Shown piece by piece: positions 50,115 through 56,900 of a stretch of 64,000 nt of DNA; within the stretch, counting starts at the first letter, position 1, and the number at the start of each line of letters is the position of its first letter. Below the pieces are notes generated by a model. It was given only the letters and a program-made list of their open reading frames with translations, was not told where the DNA came from and ran no database searches. The stretch covers positions 1 to 64,000 of the forward strand of contig JAOXRT010000163.1 of assembly GCA_025800365.1 (NCBI GenBank), written 5' to 3'. This stretch comes from Cellvibrionaceae bacterium (GTDB taxonomy: Bacteria; Pseudomonadota; Gammaproteobacteria; Pseudomonadales; Cellvibrionaceae). The translations under genes were made by a program, and so were the position numbers.

Positions 50115-50564
50115 CTATTTTTTAGGTTTTTTGAAAATCAGGTTTGAGTATATTTCCTTACAACCCTCAATGCCATTTGCCACTATAGCCCTTATGGAGA
50201 ATTTTCCATTCCCAATACCATATGCAGCACTAATACGTTCTAATGCATATTTCTTACCAACAAAAAGGCGCGGAGGGAGATAAAATTTTCTTCCGGATAT
50301 GGCGCGAGGCATAGACCTCAAATATTCTTTACCTGATGAAGCTTGAATTTCAAAGTGAACACCGACACCTCAAAACTTAGTTCTAGAAGCGAAAAGCCTA
50401 TCACTCAACAAGATTTTTTCACCGGATTCATTTTCAAAAATCAACCGTAAGAAATCACCTTCATCATAAAGTTGCACCGAAATATTTGGGCATTCTGCGA
50501 CCACTCGGGGAGAAATAAGTATCATTAAAAAAACCATGTCTTTATTTTCATTCACCCTACTCAC
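50115..50564 (-). pseudogene. Secreted small protein interrupted by in-frame TGA
   Basis: Two halves lie in one frame: residues 1-64 (a short hydrophobic segment VFLMILISPRVVAEC, then QLYDEGDFLRLIFENESGEK, ending FASRTKF) and, after a TGA at 50370-50372, GVGVHFEIQASSGKEYLRSM continuing to YALERISAAYGIGNGKFSIR and a GCKEIYSN cysteine segment. Read through, it is a ~149-residue exported beta-sandwich-like domain, of the sort seen among small secreted or immunity proteins. The family is unknown. The start is a GTG at 50564 or the ATG at 50537. The TGA makes it a likely pseudogene. Confidence 0.6.
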
Positions 50565-50683
50565 ATTGATGACATTTTGAAAAGTCTCTTAACAACGCAT
50601 TTTTCTTGTTAATGCTATTAAGTTTATTGAAATACTCTTTCCTCCACCCCTTCTTAACGAGAAAAGGCCCTTACAAAACTGCT

Positions 50684-50705
50684 ATAGGTGGGCATTCTAC
50701 CTATT
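50684..50705 (+). repeat. Interspersed 22-nt motif, copy B
   Basis: ATAGGTGGGCATTCTACCT plus ATT, preceded by GCT like copies C and E; 15 of 22 positions match copy E. It lies between the pseudogene at 50115-50564 and the 50806-51174 gene. Confidence 0.6.
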
Positions 50706-50805
50706 TGGGTTTTCTTGTAGCTATAGTAAGTGTTCTGTCTACTTTTGGATACGGCGAATAGATAGGCTGTCCATTGTAGTTAGTAGTCTGTTTTATATCC
50801 TCCAT

Positions 50806-51174
50806 TCAATTTCGTTTAGAAATTTGTAATGAAAGAATAGACAACTGCGTCACAACAAGAATTAAAATTAGCCAATCAGATTTCACCCAGCGATTAAAGT
50901 CATTCAGAGATAACATGTTAATTCCCCCATAAGCTAATGCATTATAAAAAGATAAAGCTGATGCCACAGTAAAGATGAGTACGAAACACCAGAATATTGA
51001 CGAGTTTCCCTTAAAGTCACTACGCCCATATTTGGACAGTAGCAAAACAAACACACCAAGGAAAACTGAAACCCCGAAAGCTATTTGACCTGACCTTAGC
51101 AATCCAGCCGGTAATATACAAACACCAGTAATATAGGAGACTGATGTATAATTCAAACCAACTTCATCTGACAT
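50806..51174 (-). CDS. Four-helix small membrane protein, unknown
   Basis: A 122-residue protein with about four hydrophobic segments (VCILPAGLLRSGQIAFG, VFLGVFVLLLSKYG, IFWCFVLIFTVASAL, LILILVVTQLSILSL). The ATG at 51174 follows GGTGGA and is preferred to the upstream in-frame start. I recognise no family. It is one of the same-orientation small genes lying downstream of the giant Rhs-type gene. Confidence 0.6.
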   Translation of the reverse strand: MSDEVGLNYTSVSYITGVCILPAGLLRSGQIAFGVSVFLGVFVLLLSKYGRSDFKGNSSIFWCFVLIFTVASALSFYNALAYGGINMLSLNDFNRWVKSDWLILILVVTQLSILSLQISKRN

Positions 51175-51323
51175 ATTTAATCCACCCACACCGCTTCCAC
51201 AGTATTCATATACAGCTCAGTAACTGCTTATTCAATACGTCCATCAACATTCATTCTATGCATCATCCCCCTGTAATCAATGAGCCAGTTGCTAAAACCT
51301 TTTCAGCTTCGTAGGCATTGGCT

Positions 51324-51345
51324 ACGGGTGGGTACTCTGTTTATT
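51324..51345 (+). repeat. Interspersed 22-nt motif, copy C
   Basis: ACGGGTGGGTACTCTGTTT plus ATT, preceded by GCT; 16 of 22 positions match copy E. It lies 17 nt beyond the 3' end of the 51362-51673 gene. Confidence 0.65.
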
Positions 51346-51361
51346 TTAGCTATTTTTCTTT

Positions 51362-51673
51362 TTAACCTGATTCAAAAGCAAGCGCGAACAGTGAACCTAT
51401 AAGGATTACCAAATAAAATAAGAGTGAAACCACCCTATAAACAGTATCTCTTCCTTTTTTTAGAACTTCTCCGCCTACAGGCATCTTCATATCTTCACCA
51501 CAAAAAAAGGGTGTCGCCATATACACGGAAAAAAAATACAACCCACTTGAAAAAAGAAATGATTCGGCCGACTGAAGACTCTTCGAATAGACTAATGCTC
51601 CGGCATAAAAAGCAGTCGCGAACATATAGATGAGCCACTTTTTGTTAGTCAGAATAGATGTCGTTTTCCGCAT
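51362..51673 (-). CDS. Three-helix small membrane protein, unknown
   Basis: A 103-residue protein with hydrophobic segments at about residues 13-30, 38-56 and 82-100 and a polar loop (CGEDMKMPVGGEVLKKGRD). GGTGA lies 6 nt before the ATG, which supports translation. I recognise no family. It belongs to the row of small genes behind the Rhs-type gene; the spacing to the next gene is 124 nt (118 nt counted from the preferred start of that gene's neighbour is not relevant here). Confidence 0.6.
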   Translation of the reverse strand: MRKTTSILTNKKWLIYMFATAFYAGALVYSKSLQSAESFLFSSGLYFFSVYMATPFFCGEDMKMPVGGEVLKKGRDTVYRVVSLLFYLVILIGSLFALAFESG

Positions 51674-51797
51674 TGATCGTCACCATTGAATCCCCTACTG
51701 CGTAAACCTTATTCGTTAATGATTTAGAAGCATAACTATATTTTTGAACAACATACCCAGCAAGCGCTCTAATATGCAACAATCAGAATCATAACTA

Positions 51798-52292
51798 CTA
51801 CTGACTTTTAAAACTTTCAAGCACACCTAACTCATGCAGTATTGAGTTTACCCCACCTTCATATTCCGAGCAGTCGATCTTATGTTTTACTACCAAATCA
51901 TGTGTCTTATTTTCAGCTCGGCTTGAAAAGCATACATATTCGCTTGCATCTGAATACGAGATCTTAATCAGAGAATCTAGCATTTTATTCGCTATATCAG
52001 TGTTCTTCTCCACACCGACTCCAAGGTCAAGCATAAGCGCGGAGTAAAAGTAAGCATCGTAATCTCTCATCTTGGCCGCCTGAAAAAAATATTCAAATGA
52101 CTTTCCGACATCTTCTTTTACGCACTCCCCCCTAAGGTAGAAAACACCCAAATTATAATAGTCGTTAGAATTAAGATCCCCACTCTTATCGATGGACTGA
52201 TAAATGGAGCAATCTGTAGCATCTCCGGCCCGTATAGTACCTACCCAGAATAACGACAACACTGCAACTGTAATGCTAAAAAACTTTGCCAT
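51798..52292 (-). CDS. Exported Sel1-repeat-like protein
   Basis: A 164-residue protein: a signal peptide (MAKFFSITVAVLSLFWVG, cleavage near IRAGDA), then Sel1/TPR-like repeats (NDYYNLGVFYLRGECVKED, FEYFFQAAKMRDYDAYFYSA) and several cysteines (DCSIY, GECV, YVCF, DCSEY). Sel1 proteins mediate protein contacts; some in polymorphic-toxin loci are immunity proteins (known for the class, only inferred here). The ATG at 52292 is preferred to the upstream in-frame start at 52319. Confidence 0.7.
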   Translation of the reverse strand: MAKFFSITVAVLSLFWVGTIRAGDATDCSIYQSIDKSGDLNSNDYYNLGVFYLRGECVKEDVGKSFEYFFQAAKMRDYDAYFYSALMLDLGVGVEKNTDIANKMLDSLIKISYSDASEYVCFSSRAENKTHDLVVKHKIDCSEYEGGVNSILHELGVLESFKSQ

Positions 52293-52388
52293 AAATGTAC
52301 TTCTTGCACTTACTTCCATGAACGAAGAATTGAGCTTTCGCTCAACTGCTTCCCTAAACTATCGAGCACAGGGAATAAAACACTCGAA

Positions 52389-52412
52389 CTGTATACCCAC
52401 TCTGTTTATGTT
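52389..52412 (+). repeat. Degenerate partial copy D of the interspersed motif
   Basis: TGTATACCCACTCTGTTTAT shares only the ACTCTGTTTAT half with copy C. It lies just beyond the 3' end of... the 52416-52709 gene on the minus strand, the same relative place as copies A and C. Similarity is weak. Confidence 0.3.
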
Positions 52413-52415
52413 CTT

Positions 52416-52709
52416 CTATGAAGATTTTCCCTTGAATGTCCAATAAATTAACCCAGAAATAAACGGAAAAACAAAGAGCATTACAAGTAAAAATGTTCTT
52501 CCACTTCTTTGTCTGTTCGATATAAGGCTTGCGAAGGCTTTAAACCATAAGGCAATTAGACCAAAGAAAAACACAAATGATGCTGCAATCCCTACATATG
52601 CAATAAATGCGTCCTCTTTTGGGGCAAGCTCCAAGATAACAAATGTGAGTAATAAGGCAAACCAAATTATCTTGGTTAAAAATTTAGGCATCAAGACCTG
52701 CAAGAGCAT
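52416..52709 (-). CDS. Three-helix small membrane protein, unknown
   Basis: A 97-residue protein, mostly hydrophobic: helices at about 11-28, 36-58 and 71-90, with a basic loop (SLISNRQRSGRT). AAGGA lies 8 nt before the ATG. No family is recognised. It is one of the same-orientation small genes in the array behind the Rhs-type gene. Confidence 0.6.
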   Translation of the reverse strand: MLLQVLMPKFLTKIIWFALLLTFVILELAPKEDAFIAYVGIAASFVFFFGLIALWFKAFASLISNRQRSGRTFLLVMLFVFPFISGLIYWTFKGKSS

Positions 52710-52815
52710 GTAAATATCCTTTTGTAAAAGCTGTCTTAAATCGCTTAGCTTAAGAGTTTAACATTCAAAACAGCCCTCGAATAATGCATTTTCTCGCTTT
52801 TTGAGATTGAGAAAC

Positions 52816-52846
52816 AAAAAAGCCAGGCGGTTGCCTGGCTTTTTAA
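52816..52846. terminator. Bidirectional intrinsic terminator
   Basis: A perfect 8-bp stem AGCCAGGC-GGTT-GCCTGGCT flanked by an A run on one side and TTTT on the other, so it could stop transcription both ways. It lies 20 nt past the stop of a minus-strand coding remnant, suggesting that both came from one former gene. Confidence 0.85.
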
Positions 52847-52865
52847 TAAACAACTAACGCAAAAA

Positions 52866-52994
52866 TTAATTCGCACCCGGCCAGCTTGCCCACCAGTTGC
52901 GGAACTGCTGCCATTGATCATCCAACCATGCCTGCTGGCTGGCAGTTAATCGATCCGTTGGGTTTAATTGATATTCGTACTCTGTGTTGCCTTC
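52866..52994 (-). pseudogene. C-terminal coding remnant of an unknown gene
   Basis: About 42 codons in one frame directly after a TAG (52995-52997): a protein-like tail with DRLTASQQAWLDDQWQQFR and NWWASWPGAN, ending in TAA and followed by a perfect terminator. It has no start or ribosome site, so it looks like the last piece of a larger gene deleted when the array formed. The family is not recognised. Confidence 0.45.
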
Positions 52995-53010
52995 CTACAC
53001 CATTAGGCGC

Positions 53011-53274
53011 TTATAGAACAGCGCCAAATCGGGCACTACAGGACACCCACGCTATATGAATGTGATTACTCATTATTGCGTAAGCACAAACATCAATACA
53101 GAAGATCGATTGCAGGCTCAATATACGCTCTTCGAGCCACCCTCTACGATGCTCATAGTCCCTTCCGCTATAACGATCTTTACCACACAGAAAAGCCCGC
53201 CGAACACAACGGCTAATACAATGGTAATAAGGTGTATCGCTTAGGGATATTTGCTGGCTTCTTGCTACTGTCAT
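53011..53274 (-). pseudogene. N-terminal fragment of a REP-associated (Y1/IS200-like) transposase
   Basis: An 87-residue ORF with the hallmark start of RAYT transposases: [39 protein letters not shown], and the HUH-type metal motif in [11 protein letters not shown]. Full-length proteins are about 300 residues and carry the catalytic Tyr later; here the frame leaves homology right after the HIH motif, where copy F of the interspersed motif begins. So it is a truncated, inactive element remnant. Confidence 0.8.
53035..53055 (-). repeat. Partial copy F of the interspersed motif at the transposase break
   Basis: On the minus strand ATAGCGTGGGTGTCCTGTAG contains GTGGGTGTCCTGT, matching the motif consensus. 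It lies in the opposite orientation to copies A, B, C and E, exactly where the transposase reading frame loses homology. Confidence 0.5.
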
Positions 53275-53398
53275 AAGTCGAAACTACAACAGTTCGACCT
53301 TCTTGGTTAGCGCTTTTTTAAAGATTGGATAATTATCAGTGATTTGGCCTAGCCGGAAGCCGTCAGACCTAAGGCAATGAGAGCGTAGAGACAAATAA

Positions 53399-53435
53399 GC
53401 CAGATAGGAGGTTGGAGTGACCTCTGCTATCTGGC
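53399..53435. repeat. Long imperfect palindrome
   Basis: GCCAGATAG ... CTATCTGGC (9 bp) enclosing GAGGT ... ACCTC (5 bp) around a 7-nt loop, with a 2-nt bulge. It lies 13 nt from copy E and 51 nt past the 3' end of the TonB_C-like lipoprotein gene. It could be a REP-type hairpin or a terminator; the minus strand then reads TTATTTG, a weak U tract. Confidence 0.7.
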
Positions 53436-53447
53436 CTCCTCGTGGCT

Positions 53448-53469
53448 ATGGGTGGGTGTCCCATTTATT
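53448..53469 (+). repeat. Interspersed 22-nt motif, copy E
   Basis: ATGGGTGGGTGTCCCATTT plus ATT, preceded by GGCT. It is the cleanest copy and lies 17 nt beyond the 3' end of the candidate immunity gene, next to a long palindrome. Confidence 0.7.
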
Positions 53470-53485
53470 CCTCACTTAGTGAATA

Positions 53486-53938
53486 TCAGTTGCCTTGTTT
53501 ATTGGTTACACCGAAGTTGAATATATGAACACCTTCATTCTGAAAAGATTCATCAATTGAAAATCTGAACTTATTAATTGCCCTCAGTGAGACTCTGTCA
53601 AAAACGCCTTCAGGATTACTCGCTTTTACTAAAGTATTTTTTGCATATCCACTAGGATCAATATCAAACTTCAACACCACACAAGCCACTTGACCTTTGT
53701 TCGAGGATTTTTTACTTCTAGCAAGCAAAAAGGCTCTATTACTTGTAGGAAATTCAGGGGGCACTCTTTCCAATATTCTCCTTTGAGTTTCTTCATAGAG
53801 TTTCTTATCCCACTGACTCAAACCACTTAAACAATGGCTAACTGCAGCTTCCTCTGCATTAGAGGAAACACAGCCACTCATCAGAGCCGAGAGTAATAAC
53901 ACTCCCGCTTTACAGCTATTGAGGAATCGGCAAATCAT
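53486..53938 (-). CDS. TonB_C-like lipoprotein, candidate immunity protein
   Basis: A 150-residue lipoprotein (signal with lipobox LMSGC at about residues 19-23). The second half (about 80-145) follows the TonB C-terminal pattern: CVVLKFDIDPSGYAKNTLVK, DRVSLRAINKFRF. There is no membrane helix or Pro-rich linker, so it is not a working TonB. AAGGAGG, a near-perfect ribosome site, lies about 7 nt before the ATG, inside the end of the giant Rhs-type gene, which it overlaps by 23 nt. By position it is the best immunity candidate; that role is inference. Confidence 0.75.
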   Translation of the reverse strand: MICRFLNSCKAGVLLLSALMSGCVSSNAEEAAVSHCLSGLSQWDKKLYEETQRRILERVPPEFPTSNRAFLLARSKKSSNKGQVACVVLKFDIDPSGYAKNTLVKASNPEGVFDRVSLRAINKFRFSIDESFQNEGVHIFNFGVTNKQGN

Positions 53939-56900
53939 GATAGTTCCTCCTTAATTCCAGCCCCCTATGAGCTCTGTATGGGTTTTCAAATAATCTGGTT
54001 GCCCTGATCTCTCGCGCGTCAATGTCTGCCCCATTGAAATATGTCGTATTTGTACTTGAATCAAACCGACTTCTTACCGTAATGGAAGATAAACCGAACG
54101 CTGAATGTCCAACATTCGTATGACCAAATTCATGAGCAATTACCACGTCAAGACCAGGCCTTGGCAAGTTCTGACCCAATGAATATTCATCTGCATCATA
54201 CCAAGATGATCCAGTGGTGTACTCAATAGTATTATCATACGCCTGAAAGTCACCATTTACTCCGGTATCAATAAACGTGACCGTCGCATCAGTATCTAGG
54301 GCATGGGAAATTATTCTGGCTCCTCCAGAGCTTCTTCCATAGCGCATTAAAGCACTCCGTAGTTCACTTGGAACTGGAGACGCAACATCTCCGCCTGATG
54401 TGGCCGTATAATGCTCAACATTATTATCAATAAAGTTATTGGTTTGAGAATCTCGGTAAGCTCTGCCTCCTTCTGAAAGTGCTGCAGCAAAGGCTCCGTA
54501 GGCCGCCCCATTTGCAAACTTTCCACCAGTAATTTTTGAAGCAGTCCCTCCAACAACAGCGCCTACCGCGATTCGTCCAGTTACCGCACCAGCTCCAGAA
54601 CCTCCTAGCCCAGAAATGCTTCCAGCCGCAGCACCTAAACCAGCCGACACAAAACCATGGCCGAATTTACCACCATTTAAGGTGCTAGTAATCCCACCTA
54701 CTGCCCCGAAAGCCAGTACTCGTGTAGCCGTTTCTCCTATTGCTTTCCCTAGCAAAGTGCCACCCAGATTAGCCTCACCTAGGCCAGAGAAAGCTCCCGC
54801 AGCAACTCCAGAAATAATGCCGGATTTCAATGCATCACCAAAGCTACCTCCTTGTGCTAAGACTTGAGCAAATGTTGCCACACCAACTGCTATACCTATT
54901 TCAACCGCTGTTGCTGCGAAAGCAAACTTTGCAATCAAACCTACGGCGAGTCCAAAGACATAACCACTCGGATCGGTATATTTGAGAGGATTGTTAACTA
55001 CATAACTGTAGCGATTGTAGCTTTGAGTATTACCCGGCGCTTGGATTATAGAGTCAGCTTGCAGGAACCGCCCCAACCTCGCATCATAAATCCGCCCGTT
55101 CATATGAATGATACCAACATCATCCAACATCTCATGGCCGGTATAACCCCGATTAGTGATTGGTCCTGCTGTGGGTTCCACACTAACGCTGGAGAAATCT
55201 ATACTGGTTACTTTGAATGCTCCGAATTCTGCAACAGTTGCGGCCAAGTCTAGATTATTCCAATCAACGGCATTTCGTCGTGCACCCCAGGCATCAAAGC
55301 TCATTTCCTGCGCTACATTACCAGAAGCATCCGTTATGACATCAATACTGCCAAGATGATCTTTATGCAGATAGTGCTCTGTGCTTTTAGCTACGCCATT
55401 TAGAACATTGATGGTCTGTACCGCCACACCCGCTACCTGACGTTTCAACTCATAGTGTCCTGTCGCAATTTTCTTTATCTCTACATTACCAAAGTAATAG
55501 GTACTGATAGAGCTACCATTCTTATTATCTACACGTTTATAGCGTGATCGATCCGCGTCATACCAAAATTGTGTTTTAGCCTCAGAAATACCCGGCGAGG
55601 CCGGCTTGGTAATTTCTCTCACTTTATCAAAACTGGTGTATTTAAAGGTACGGTTGGAATCGCCGCTGATTGATTCAACGCTTCCGTTTGCATCATAGCT
55701 ATAACTATTATTGTAGCCATTCGTCCCTATTTTAGTTGTGGCTGAAACTCCATGCGGACGACCATCATAGCTATAAGTACCGACATCAGACTTACTAAGA
55801 ATATTGCCTGCCGCATCGTAGCTTATATCAACAATTTTCGATTGCCCTGCCACATTTGAGGTAACTTTTTCAAGCCTGTTCACATCATCGTATACAAAGG
55901 ACTCGCTTAGGTTTTTGCTTGCACTGGTTTCGGTCCGACTACTTAAATTACCCAGCACATCCCATTGATAACTCAAGTTTTGAATATTACTCGAGGCCGA
56001 AATGGATTGCGCCAACCCTGTAGCTGCATAGTAACTTTGAGTTTGAACAATACCATTACCCAGCTGCAAACGGGTGATATTGCCACGTACATCGCTATGC
56101 ATATAGCGCGCAAAAATAGGCTTACTACCATCCTCATCAGCAACTTCAACTAAATAGCCAAAGGCATTGTAGATGTTGAGCAAACCATTACCGCCAAGTG
56201 CTTTATTGGCAGCAACATCATTGACAGTGCCTACGCGGCCAAATGCGTCGTAGCTAATGGAGCTGCTGATATTTGAAAAATACGCGTCATTCTCAATACC
56301 AGCGCCTTTTAATAGATAGTTTGTTTGAATAGCTCGGCCGTAACCATCGTACTGAAATTGTTTACTATATTCCTCATCAGGGGAACCACTGGCCGCCGTA
56401 GTCTTCACTTCAGCCAGTTGCCCAAGTCCATTCACCGCCGTATCGTAATACCAATAGGATTTTTGGCCATCATGATCATCTCTTGAACTCATTCTGCCTA
56501 GCGCATCGTACCTCATGCTACTCGATTGCAATTTAGCGTCACGCTGCCAAATAAGCTCACCAAAGGCATTATAGCGATACTCCCAGTCACCTTTATCAGG
56601 ATCACTCATAGAGAGTTTTCGGCCGAGTTTGTCATGACCAATTGTTACCGTTTTTTCCGGCAAGCCTACAAAGCTCACCTGATCTAAATTGCCATTCACA
56701 TCGTATCGGAAATTACTGTTGGTGCCGTTAGCGTCCGTTACAAGAACTAATTCACCTAAGGCATTTTTCAGCTCGGTTTTTACTTGGTTTTTCGCATTCC
56801 TAGTTTGGGTTTGTAGGCCAAGATAAGAGACTGTTAACCAATTATTATTCGGCGCATCTGTCCTTTTAATTCGACCTAGGATGTCATACTGATTAGTGGT

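Noticed and set aside
49962-50147. Plus-strand 61-codon ORF
   Set aside because: It runs antisense to the array, contains motif copy A, and has no protein-like composition, although GGAGG-like sequence precedes it.
50370-50372. TGA read as selenocysteine
   Set aside because: No bacterial SECIS-like hairpin stands out just downstream, and the surrounding residues do not resemble a redox site.
49616-53485. Integron cassette array with attC sites
   Set aside because: The gene layout fits, but I found no convincing RYYYAAC ... GTTRRRY pairs around the genes and no integrase in the window; kept only as an alternative.
53486-53938. Functional TonB protein
   Set aside because: It has a lipoprotein signal instead of a membrane anchor, no Pro-rich linker, and no ExbB/ExbD genes nearby.
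54120-54150. Classical metzincin motif HExxHxxGxxH
   Set aside because: HEFGHTNVGH has Gly and the next His one position off the metzincin spacing, so the third ligand is probably a distal Glu or another residue.
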